Shown: in pieces, positions 9,910 to 17,473 of the stretch
Position numbering within the stretch: the first letter of the stretch is position 1
Layout: each line of letters starts with the position of its first letter
NCBI GenBank assembly: GCA_030428395.1
Contig: JAUIDW010000002.1
Location: 1 to 64,000 of the forward strand
Source: a bacterium
GTDB lineage: Bacteria; Planctomycetota; UBA1135; GCA-002686595
Direction of reading: 5' to 3'
DNA length: 64,000 nt
Position numbers and translations under genes: made by a program
The notes under the pieces: generated by a model
The model's input: the letters and a program-made list of their open reading frames with translations, nothing else
Told to the model about the DNA's origin: nothing
Database searches by the model: none

Positions 9910-10698
9910 ATGAAGACCATCCGACCCCTCCCCCTGCTCGTCCCCGCCGCCCTGCTGTTCGCCGCCTGCGCGAGCGCCCCAGCGCCGGACGGCGCTTTCG
10001 TATCGGACCCGGACAGCGGCGCCGCGCCGGGAGCGACCTGGTCCGGCGAGCTGCGCTCCTGGGGCACGCTGCGCGAGGCGCTGCGCGACGGACGGGTCGA
10101 GGCCCGCGTCGCCGTCGCGGACGCGGTCGGCCCGGACACGCACGCGCTCGGCGCCCTGGCGGACCTCCGCGGCGAGGTCACGGTGGCCGACGGCGTCGCG
10201 TGGATCTCCGAGGGCGACGCCGCCGGCTGCCGCACGACGCGCGGCGCGCCGGGCGACGCCCGCGCCACCGTGCTGTTCGCGACGGACGTCCCCGCGTGGA
10301 CCGACCTGGCCGTCGAGGAGGCCGTCGACCCGTCCGAGCTGGACGCCTACGTGAAGCGCCGCGCCGACGAGCTCGGCCTCGACACGTCGCGCCCGTTCCC
10401 GTTCCGCGTCGAGGGTGGCCTGGTCGAGGTGAAGCTGCACGTGATCGCCGGCGCCTGCCCGATGCGCGCCCGCATGCTCGGCGAGGCGCCCGAGCCGCCG
10501 CCGTTCGAGCTCGCCCTGGACGCGGTCGACGGCCGCCTGGTCGGCTTCCACGCCGAGGACAGCGCCGGCGAGCTGTGCCACGCGAGCTCGCGCGTCCACG
10601 CCCACGTCCTGCTCGAGCGCGACGGCCAGCCGCTGACCGGCCACGTGGAGTGGGCCGGCCTGGCGCCCGGCGCCGTGCTGCGGCTGCCCCGGCCCTGA
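9910..10698 (+). CDS. Exported acetolactate-decarboxylase-like lipoprotein
   Basis: A 262-aa protein with a lipoprotein signal (LLFAACAS, Cys about residue 20). The remainder matches the acetolactate decarboxylase fold: GTLREAL early, ALGALADLRGEVTVADG where the enzymes have the GLG...LDGE strand, and a C-terminal HAHVLLERDG...TGHVEW. The HxH plus GH spacing corresponds to the three zinc histidines of AlsD/BudA. Those enzymes are cytoplasmic and make acetoin from 2-acetolactate; an exported, lipid-anchored copy without alsS nearby argues for a different substrate or a non-enzymatic role. Active-site Glu and Arg were not placed with confidence. Monocistronic by context. Confidence 0.55.
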   Translation: MKTIRPLPLLVPAALLFAACASAPAPDGAFVSDPDSGAAPGATWSGELRSWGTLREALRDGRVEARVAVADAVGPDTHALGALADLRGEVTVADGVAWISEGDAAGCRTTRGAPGDARATVLFATDVPAWTDLAVEEAVDPSELDAYVKRRADELGLDTSRPFPFRVEGGLVEVKLHVIAGACPMRARMLGEAPEPPPFELALDAVDGRLVGFHAEDSAGELCHASSRVHAHVLLERDGQPLTGHVEWAGLAPGAVLRLPRP

Positions 10699-10865
10699 GG
10701 CGCCCCCGCGCCGGCGCGCGGGGCTCCCGGGGCGGCGCGGGAGCATCCGGCACCGCGCGGGCGTAGACTCGTGCGCGCGGCCCCCGCCGCACTCCGACTG
10801 CGCACGGGCGCGCGCGACGCGCGCCGGTCCGGCGGAGCCCGCAGCCCAGGACCCCGGGAGACCCC

Positions 10866-11111
10866 ATGGAGATCGTCTACTTCCTCGTGATCGGCGCCGT
10901 CGTCGGCTGGCTCGCGGGGCAGATCGTGAAGGGCCGCGGCTTCGGCCTGCTCGGCAACATGGTCGTCGGCGTCGTGGGCGCCGTCCTCGGCGGCTTCCTG
11001 TTCCGCCAGCTCGGCCTGGGCAGCGGGGACGGGCTGCTCGGCGTGCTGCTCGTGTCGCTGGTCGGGGCCATCGTCCTGCTCGCGATCGTCAGCGTGGTCA
11101 AGAAGGCGTAG
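10866..11111 (+). CDS. GlsB/YeaQ/YmgE-family small membrane protein
   Basis: An 81-aa protein, almost entirely three hydrophobic helices: an N-terminal GAVVGWLAGQIVKGRGFG, a central GNMVVGVVGAVLGGFLF, and a C-terminal LLVSLVGAIVLLAIV ending VVKKA. This is the full length and signature of the transglycosylase-associated/YeaQ family, found in many bacteria as a stress-induced inner-membrane protein of unclear function. The name transglycosylase-associated is historical and gives no activity. The ATG is the only sensible start; an imperfect GGGAG lies about seven bases before it. It is followed by an Omp85-like gene 23 bases later on the same strand, which may be co-transcribed. Confidence 0.9.
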   Translation: MEIVYFLVIGAVVGWLAGQIVKGRGFGLLGNMVVGVVGAVLGGFLFRQLGLGSGDGLLGVLLVSLVGAIVLLAIVSVVKKA

Positions 11112-11134
11112 CGCCGGCCACCGCCCCCGCGACC

Positions 11135-12436
11135 GTGGAGGCCGCTCGCGAGACCGCCGGCGCGCCCGGCGCCCCGCGCCCGCCGAAGCGCGCCCGACCC
11201 CGAGCCCTGGCGCCCGCGATCGGAAGCGCGCTCCTGCTGCTCGCGGCGGCGTGCCGTACGCCGGAGCGGCCCGCGGAGCCCCGGCCGGAGCCGGCCGAGG
11301 CGCCCCGGCGCCCCCGCGCGGTCGTGCGCGACGTCCTGCTCGCGACCGGGGAGGTCGTCGGCCTCCCGTCGCCCCAGGACATCGACCTCGGCAGCGGGCT
11401 CGACGCCGCCGGGGACGTCGCCCGGGCGCCCCGCAAGGACGGGGAGGCCGAGGGCGACGACGAGGACGACGGCGGGCGCTGGCTCGTCGCGCCCATCCCG
11501 TTCGTCGACCCCACCATCGGATACGGGCTGGCCCTGGGCGGCGCGTACCTGTGGAAGCTCGACGAGGGCTCGCCCCCGTCCACGCTCGGCGGCGGCGGCC
11601 TGTACTCGGAGAACGGCAGCTACGGCGGGGCGCTCGGCTTCAAGGGCTACCTCGACGACGACCGCTTCCGCGTCGCCACGGGCGTCGTCGCGACCCGGCT
11701 GAACTTCGACCTGAGCACGGACGCGGGCGCGATCCCGCTGCGCGAGAACATCGTGGGGTTCGCCGCGGAGCTGCTGGTGCGCGTCGGCGAGCGCGTGTAC
11801 GCCGGTCCGCAGGTGCTGATGACCGGCATCGACACCGACGTGAAGCGCGTCGGGGACCAGGGCGTCCTCCCCGACGACGAGCTGGACACGTTCAACGTCG
11901 CCCTCGGCGGCCGCGTCCAGCGCGACACGCGCGACAGCACGTTCTACCCGCGCAGCGGCTCGTTCGCCGACGCACAGCTGCGCGTGTTCGACCCCGCCCT
12001 GGGCAGCCCCTTCGCCTACCGGGTCCTGCCGGCCTCCTACGACCTGTTCCTCAGCTCCAGCGAGAAGGGCGTCGTCGCCCTCCGCGCGGCCGGACGCTTC
12101 GCGTTCGGGGACGTCCCGTTCTACGGCGAGAGCTTCTTCGGCGCCGGCGGCGACCTGCGGGGCTATCCGGTGGGCGACTACCAGGACAACGTGCTCCTGG
12201 CCGGCCAGGCGGAGTACCGGCGCGAGCTGGTCGGGCGGCTCGGGGCCGTGGCCTTCGCAGGCGTGGGGACCGTCGCGGACGACCTCGAGGGCCTCGACGA
12301 CGCGACCGCCCTCCCGAGCCTCGGCCTCGGCCTGCGCTTCACCCTCGAGGAGAAGAACCACGTCAACTTCCGCATCGACGTGGCCTGGGGCCGCGACGAC
12401 GCCGTGGTCTACCTCGGCGTCGGCGAGGCCTTCTGA
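11135..12436 (+). CDS. BamA/TamA-type (Omp85) outer-membrane beta-barrel lipoprotein
   Basis: A 433-aa protein, GTG start. After a basic N-terminus there is a hydrophobic segment ending LLLLAAAC (lipobox Cys about residue 40), a Pro/Glu-rich linker, an acidic stretch DDEDDGG, then a barrel domain (about 110-433) starting PFVDPTIGYGLALGGAYLW. The late motif GAGGDLRGYPVG matches the VRGF/LRGF lid loop of Omp85 proteins, and the end (GLGLRFTLEEK...RIDVAWG) is a typical last pair of strands. No POTRA domains fit in the short N-terminus. Members assemble or export outer-membrane proteins or lipids; a barrel-only, lipidated form has no assigned role. Confidence 0.75.
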   Translation: MEAARETAGAPGAPRPPKRARPRALAPAIGSALLLLAAACRTPERPAEPRPEPAEAPRRPRAVVRDVLLATGEVVGLPSPQDIDLGSGLDAAGDVARAPRKDGEAEGDDEDDGGRWLVAPIPFVDPTIGYGLALGGAYLWKLDEGSPPSTLGGGGLYSENGSYGGALGFKGYLDDDRFRVATGVVATRLNFDLSTDAGAIPLRENIVGFAAELLVRVGERVYAGPQVLMTGIDTDVKRVGDQGVLPDDELDTFNVALGGRVQRDTRDSTFYPRSGSFADAQLRVFDPALGSPFAYRVLPASYDLFLSSSEKGVVALRAAGRFAFGDVPFYGESFFGAGGDLRGYPVGDYQDNVLLAGQAEYRRELVGRLGAVAFAGVGTVADDLEGLDDATALPSLGLGLRFTLEEKNHVNFRIDVAWGRDDAVVYLGVGEAF

Positions 12437-12448
12437 GCGGCGCGGAGC

Positions 12449-13645
12449 CTAGGCGCCCCCGGAGTCGTCCCCGGGCGCGGGCTCCGGCTGACCCTCGGCC
12501 GCCGGCGGCGGCTCGGGCGCCGGCGGCGGCGGGAGCTCGGGGAGGTCGATGCCCAGGGGCGCCATGCGCAGGACCTCGCCGGTGGCGGCGACGACCTCCA
12601 CGGTGAAGCCGCGCGCGGCCATGGCCAGCGGGTACGGCCAGCGGCGTCGCAGCGTCAGGGCGTGGTCGGTGGCCGTGACGACGTGGATGCTGCCGCCGAT
12701 GCGGTCGGTGCCGTCGTCGCCCAGGGCGTCGTTCATCGCCTCCGCGCGCAGGATGGCCGCGACGCCGCGCGTCACCTCCTGGCCCTCCCGGGCGCCGAGC
12801 AGCGCTTCCGCGTCCTCCTCGTCGGGATCCGCCTCGGGGAGCGGCTGGCCGTCCTCGTCGAGCAGGGTCTTCCGGCGGATGGTCACCTCGACGCTGCGCA
12901 CGTAGAGCACCTCGGTCAGCACGACCAGGTACACGTTCCCGGTGATCGGGTCGGCCACGAGCGGCAGGTTCTTGCGGTGCTCGGCGCGCAGCTGGTACCC
13001 GCCGCCGGCCTCCTCGACCGTGGGCTCCAGCAGCTGGTCGATCATGGCGTCGAGCGACAGCGAGTACACCTCGGCCTCGCCGGTCTGGACGCTGACGGCG
13101 ATGCGGTCCGAGGTGGCCGGGCCCTCGATCAGCGGGGCGACCTCGATCGGCAGGAAGGGCTCCAGGTCGGAGGTGTCCACGGTCATGCTGCCCAGCGTGC
13201 GCAGGCCGATGATGCGGTGCCGCGCGGGCGCGCGGTCGGCGCGGTAGATCGACTCCCCGTCCGCGCCGGCCTCCACCCGCTGCCCGGTGTCGGCCGTGTG
13301 CGTCCACGTCGGGCGCGCGCGGTACTCCGCGTCGAGGTCCGCGAGCACCTGCAGCGACTTCCAGCGCGGCGTGGCCGTGGTCCGCAGGCCGCCCGCGGTC
13401 CGCGCCGACCCGAAGTCGGGGGGCGCCGACAGCGCCAGGAGATCGCCGACGTACACGTCCTCGGTCAGCGGGAGGATCGGCACGCGCCCCAGGTCCTGAA
13501 CCGCGTTCGACCACTGCTGGGCGAAGACGATGCGCGAGGACACGGGCCGCCCGAGGGCGGTCTCGTCCTCGGGGGCCGAGGAGCATGCGGTGGCCAGCGC
13601 CAGTGCGAGCAGCAGCGGGCCGCGGATCGAGCGGTCGTGGACCAT
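12449..13645 (-). CDS. Exported lipoprotein of unknown function, paralogue of the N-terminal half of the next porin
   Basis: A 398-aa protein, ATG after AGGAGA. Signal peptide with lipobox (LATACSS, Cys about residue 21). The body begins WSNAVQDLGRVPILPLTEDVYVGDLLALS and continues through SVQTGEAEVYSLSLDAMIDQLL, NLPLVADPITGNVYLVVLTEV and a closing LTLRRRWPYPLAMAARGFTVEV. Each of these segments has a counterpart in the N-terminal half of the gene immediately upstream (13767-16010), so this is a stand-alone copy of that domain. The C-terminal tail is Pro/Glu-rich. No known family recognised. It lies convergent to the Omp85 gene with 12 bases between stops and follows the porin fusion by 121 bases on the same strand. 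Confidence 0.6.
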   Translation of the reverse strand: MVHDRSIRGPLLLALALATACSSAPEDETALGRPVSSRIVFAQQWSNAVQDLGRVPILPLTEDVYVGDLLALSAPPDFGSARTAGGLRTTATPRWKSLQVLADLDAEYRARPTWTHTADTGQRVEAGADGESIYRADRAPARHRIIGLRTLGSMTVDTSDLEPFLPIEVAPLIEGPATSDRIAVSVQTGEAEVYSLSLDAMIDQLLEPTVEEAGGGYQLRAEHRKNLPLVADPITGNVYLVVLTEVLYVRSVEVTIRRKTLLDEDGQPLPEADPDEEDAEALLGAREGQEVTRGVAAILRAEAMNDALGDDGTDRIGGSIHVVTATDHALTLRRRWPYPLAMAARGFTVEVVAATGEVLRMAPLGIDLPELPPPPAPEPPPAAEGQPEPAPGDDSGGA

Positions 13646-13766
13646 CGTGAAGTCTCCTGGGAAGGACCCTGCGCGTCCAAGCGTGCCGCGCGCGGGCGGT
13701 GGACGCCAGTCCGAGCCGGGCTCGATCTGCAGCCCGCGGCGCCGCCGGGGACGACGGGCGCCGCGC

Positions 13767-16010
13767 TCAGAACGTCAGCTGGAGGCGGGCCTGGACGATG
13801 TGCTCGACGTCGAAGCCCTCCGGGTGTGCGGCGACGTAGTTCACCATGAAGCGCACGTTGCCGTTGAGGTACCAGTTCATGCCCAGGGTCCAGTCGTGCA
13901 GGGCCCCCCCGTCGACGTCCCCCGAGTCCAGGTCCAGGTAGGAGTACCGCGTCGCGAGCTCGAGCGCCCCGGCCCCGCCCTGCCCCAGGGGCCGGTCCGG
14001 GACGACGGTGCCGAAGGCGCCGACGCGCGCGCGGTACGAGCGGTGCTCGCCGGTGAGGACGTAGCTGCCCATCAGGTAGGCGGCGAAGAAGCTCGAGTCG
14101 GCCACGCCCGAGCCGCCGTCCACGGCCGCGACGATCGCCTCGCTCTGCAGGGACAGCGAGTCCATGACGGCCCCGAGCTCCAGCCCCACCCGCACGTCGC
14201 GGTCCGCGTCGAAGAGCCCCGTGTCCGCCAGGACCTGGGCCTGGCCCGACTCCGGCCGCTGGAAGAAGCGCAGCCCGTCGTCGTCGGGCACGCGCACCGT
14301 GGTCGAGCCGCCCACGTGCAGCACGCGGCGACCGTCGTCCGCCAGGATCGGCGCGCCCGTCACGCGGCCGGTCAGGCCGTAGCCGTCCGAGACGTCCAGG
14401 TTGTCGTTCGCGTTGCGGTAGAACCCGAGCGCCGCGGTCATCCGCCGGTCCTCCGTGAACCGCCGGGTGAGCATGACGCCGAGGTTGCGGCGCTCGACGA
14501 AGGCGTCGGTCAGCGACCGCTCCATGAACGTGATGTCGTTGCTCGAGGTCGTCTCCTCGAGGCCGAACGGCTCCTTGAAGTACCCCGCCCGGATCCCGCC
14601 GACCCCGGGGACGTTGCGCACCCCGACGAAGACGTTGCGGAAGTTGGCGTAGTCGAAGTTGAGGCTCTCGTCGCCGATCAGGTCGACGTCCGACAGGTTG
14701 AGCCACAGGTTGAAGTCGAGCTCCTTGTACACGCCCCCCAGCTCGAGGAACGCGCGCCGGACGTTCAGGCCGGGGTCGGGGTCCCCGAAGGCGGCGACGA
14801 TGTCGTCGTCCTCGCTGAACGCGGCGGCGTCCAGGTGGAGGCGGCCGCCCAGCACCAAAGTCAGGTCCCCGCCGAGGGTGTCGAGGCGCGGGCCGTAGTC
14901 CCAGTACAGGCGCGTCTCGCGCAGCTCCTCGAGCGTGCGCACGCGCCGCGCCGCCCCGCGCCGGCGCTCCTCCAGCACCTCGGACTCCTCGCCCTTCTGC
15001 TCGGCGACGTCGACGATCTCGAACGGCGGTAGCTCCACGCCGATGGGCGCCGAGCGCAGCACCTCGCCGGTGGCCACGTCGACCTCGAGCGTCAGCCCGC
15101 GGACCCCGATGGCGAGGGGCGCGTTCCACGTCCGCCGCACGGTCAGGGCGTCGTCGGTGACGGCGACGAACTCGAACGCGCCGTCGACCCGGTCGGCCCG
15201 GGCCGACCCCGCCAGCGTCGCGTTCAGCTCTCGCGCGCGGCGGGCGGCCGCGCGGGCCGACTCCCCGTCGAGCACGCCTCCGCTCCCCGCCGCGCCCCGC
15301 CGGCGCACGAGCAGGTCCGCCTCTCGCAGGAGCATCGCCTCGGAGACCACGACCAGGTAGGCCCGGCCGGTCGCGGGGTTCGCGGCGAGGCCCAGGTCCT
15401 GCCGGTGGCGCGGGGCGAGGAGCGGGCGCCCCGCTCCGGCGGGGTCGGCGGGCAGCAGGAGCTGCGCCAGCAGCTCGTCCACCGGCACGCCCACGGTCCG
15501 GGCGTCCGCCACCTGCAGCGAGAGGTCGAGGTCCTCGGGCCGTTCCCCCGCTTCGAGCAGCGGCGCGAGCTCGAGCGCCGGGAAGGCGCCGAGGCCCTCG
15601 CTCTCGACCGCGATCGACGCCCCCGGTCGCAGCGAGACGGTGCCCGCGCGCAGCGACTCCTCGAGCGCCGGGGCTGCCAGGGTGGTCCAGCGGGCGTGCG
15701 CGCGCGCGGCGAGGGCGTCGGCGACGCCCGCCCCGCCCGGCTCCGGGGGCTCGGAGAGCAGGAACACGTCCCCCACCCCGACGTCGCCGCTCGGCGGCAG
15801 GACGGGGTAGCGCCCGACGTCCTGGATCGCCTGCGCCCACCCGCCCCGAGCCCCTCCGGGGGCCGCGGCCGCGGGGCGCGCGCCGTCGTCGGGCGCCATC
15901 CCCCGGCAGGCGGCCAGCACGACGAGGCCTGCGAGACCGGCGAGCGCGGGACGCGCCGCCACCGGCGCCGGCCCGGATCGGGACCGGGTCAGCCGCGCGG
16001 CGCGGACCAT
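13767..16010 (-). CDS. Exported fusion protein: unknown lipoprotein-type domain plus OprP/OprO-like porin barrel
   Basis: A 747-aa protein with a hydrophobic leader ending LVVLAAC (lipobox). Residues about 50-350 parallel the whole neighbouring lipoprotein: WAQAIQDVGRYPVLPPSGDVGVGDVFLLS, AANPATGRAYLVVVSEA, LTVRRTWNAPLAIGVRGLTLEVD. From about residue 375 a phosphate-selective-porin-like domain follows: LDTLGGDLTLVLGGRLHLDA, VRRAFLELGG, then IRAGYFKEPFGLEETTSSND, the strongest OprP mark, and a C-terminal strand ending in Phe (VQARLQLTF), as in barrel proteins needing a C-terminal aromatic for BAM. Start at 16010 is chosen because it gives the signal peptide; sequence before it lacks protein character. 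The fusion is unusual. Confidence 0.7.
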   Translation of the reverse strand: MVRAARLTRSRSGPAPVAARPALAGLAGLVVLAACRGMAPDDGARPAAAAPGGARGGWAQAIQDVGRYPVLPPSGDVGVGDVFLLSEPPEPGGAGVADALAARAHARWTTLAAPALEESLRAGTVSLRPGASIAVESEGLGAFPALELAPLLEAGERPEDLDLSLQVADARTVGVPVDELLAQLLLPADPAGAGRPLLAPRHRQDLGLAANPATGRAYLVVVSEAMLLREADLLVRRRGAAGSGGVLDGESARAAARRARELNATLAGSARADRVDGAFEFVAVTDDALTVRRTWNAPLAIGVRGLTLEVDVATGEVLRSAPIGVELPPFEIVDVAEQKGEESEVLEERRRGAARRVRTLEELRETRLYWDYGPRLDTLGGDLTLVLGGRLHLDAAAFSEDDDIVAAFGDPDPGLNVRRAFLELGGVYKELDFNLWLNLSDVDLIGDESLNFDYANFRNVFVGVRNVPGVGGIRAGYFKEPFGLEETTSSNDITFMERSLTDAFVERRNLGVMLTRRFTEDRRMTAALGFYRNANDNLDVSDGYGLTGRVTGAPILADDGRRVLHVGGSTTVRVPDDDGLRFFQRPESGQAQVLADTGLFDADRDVRVGLELGAVMDSLSLQSEAIVAAVDGGSGVADSSFFAAYLMGSYVLTGEHRSYRARVGAFGTVVPDRPLGQGGAGALELATRYSYLDLDSGDVDGGALHDWTLGMNWYLNGNVRFMVNYVAAHPEGFDVEHIVQARLQLTF

Positions 16011-16254
16011 GCGAGCGAGGAGCTGGAGCGGGCGGCCATGGAAGCGCTCCGCAGGGTGGGCCGTGCGGCGAGAGAGCGCAAGGGAGAGCCTGCGCCGTCG
16101 CCCGGCGCGAAGCGGGCGACCGCGCACCGCGGCGAGCCGCGCGCGCGGCTCTCCGGCCGCCCCCGCCCGCGGCGCATCCCGCTTGCGCTCTCCCCCCGGT
16201 CGCGCAGGATGGGCGGTCCGGGCCGGATGGGCGGCGCCGGAGAAGGAGGAAGCC

Positions 16255-17364
16255 ATGGCCAGCCTGAAGGAGAAGGTCCGCGCCGAGGGCGCGGGGAACA
16301 TCCGCAACCTCGTGTTCGAGGGCGGCGGCGTCTGGGGCATCGCCTACGAGGGCGCGCTGCTCGAGCTCTCCGAGCTCGGGCTGCTCGACGACGTGAAGCG
16401 CGTGGCCGGAGCCTCGGCCGGCGCGATCACCGCCGCCCTGCTCGCCGTCGGGTACACGCCCCAGGACCTGGGCCAGCTGCTGCGCCGCACGGACTTCTCG
16501 GACTTCACCGACGACAGCTTCGGGTACGCGCGCGACACCGCCCGCCTCCTCACCGAGTACGGCTGGTACAAGGGCGACGCGTTCCGCAAGTGGATCCGCA
16601 AGCAGATCCGCGCCCAGATGATCGCGGTCAGCGAGCGCGCCGGCGTGTCGAACCCGCCCACGCGGCCGCGCCTGTCCGAGCTGCGCGCGTGGCAGGGCAA
16701 GCTGGCGCGGAAGGGCGTCCACCTGCCCGAGTTCTTCGCCGTCGCCTCCAACCTGAGCCAGCAGAAGCGCGAGACGTACTGCGCGAGCACGACGCCGAAG
16801 CTGTACCTCGAGGAGGCGGTGCGCGGCTCGATGAGCATCCCGCTGTTCTTCGCCTGCACCCGCGGCGAGCGCAGCGGCAAGCAGCGGGACGTGATCGTCG
16901 ACGGGGGGCTGACCTGGAACTACCCGGTCAACCTGTTCGACCGCGAGCGCTACGTCGAGGACGCGGTCCACGGCCTGCCCATCTCGTACGCGACGCGCGC
17001 CGACGAGGTGTTCAACACCGAGACGCTCGGCTTCCGCCTCGACACGACGGGCGAGCTGCAGGCCAACCTGAAGGACTGGCGCAACGAGCCGGCCGACATC
17101 GACAACGTCGTCCAGTACGGCTGGGCGCTGGTCACGTTCATCCGCGCCATCGCCAACAAGGTCCACCTGCACCAGAACGACTGGAGCCGCACGGTGTTCG
17201 TCGACGTGGGCGAGGACATCGGCTTCACCGACTTCGACCTCACGAGCGAGCAGCAGGACTTCCTGAGCGCCGCGGGCCGCCGGGGCGTGCGCAAGTACTT
17301 CGAGTGGCGCAGCGGCAAGGCGGGCCAGCGCGAGCGGGAGCGCATCCACGCGGCCATGGCGTGA
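16255..17364 (+). CDS. Patatin-like phospholipase/acyl hydrolase
   Basis: A 369-aa protein, ATG after AAGGAGGA (16243-16250). It has the full patatin catalytic set: oxyanion-hole motif FEGGGVWGIAYEG (about residues 21-33), nucleophile elbow GASAG with Ser54, and catalytic Asp in VDGG (Asp216). Between them lies a long insert (about 70-190) with basic helices, probably the lid. No signal peptide, so it acts in the cytoplasm or at the inner membrane, cleaving acyl chains from phospholipids or other lipids. The upstream in-frame extension is Arg/Ala-rich and is not taken as coding. It diverges from the porin fusion and is followed by a strong bidirectional terminator. Confidence 0.88.
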   Translation: MASLKEKVRAEGAGNIRNLVFEGGGVWGIAYEGALLELSELGLLDDVKRVAGASAGAITAALLAVGYTPQDLGQLLRRTDFSDFTDDSFGYARDTARLLTEYGWYKGDAFRKWIRKQIRAQMIAVSERAGVSNPPTRPRLSELRAWQGKLARKGVHLPEFFAVASNLSQQKRETYCASTTPKLYLEEAVRGSMSIPLFFACTRGERSGKQRDVIVDGGLTWNYPVNLFDRERYVEDAVHGLPISYATRADEVFNTETLGFRLDTTGELQANLKDWRNEPADIDNVVQYGWALVTFIRAIANKVHLHQNDWSRTVFVDVGEDIGFTDFDLTSEQQDFLSAAGRRGVRKYFEWRSGKAGQRERERIHAAMA

Positions 17365-17413
17365 GCCGCGAGCCCGGAACGGAACGGGCCGACCAACCGG
17401 TCCCGGACGTGCC

Positions 17414-17449
17414 GCGGGCCCGGCCCCCCCTCGGGGGAGCCGGGCCCGC
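17414..17449. terminator. Strong bidirectional hairpin terminator
   Basis: Perfect 11-bp stem GCGGGCCCGGC (17414-17424) / GCCGGGCCCGC (17439-17449), extended inward by C5/G5 pairing. It lies between the stops of the patatin gene (plus) and the subtilase gene (minus), so it can serve both. No clear T-run follows, as is common in very G+C-rich genomes. Confidence 0.75.
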
Positions 17450-17473
17450 GTCTGTCGGGGAGACCGGTCGACC

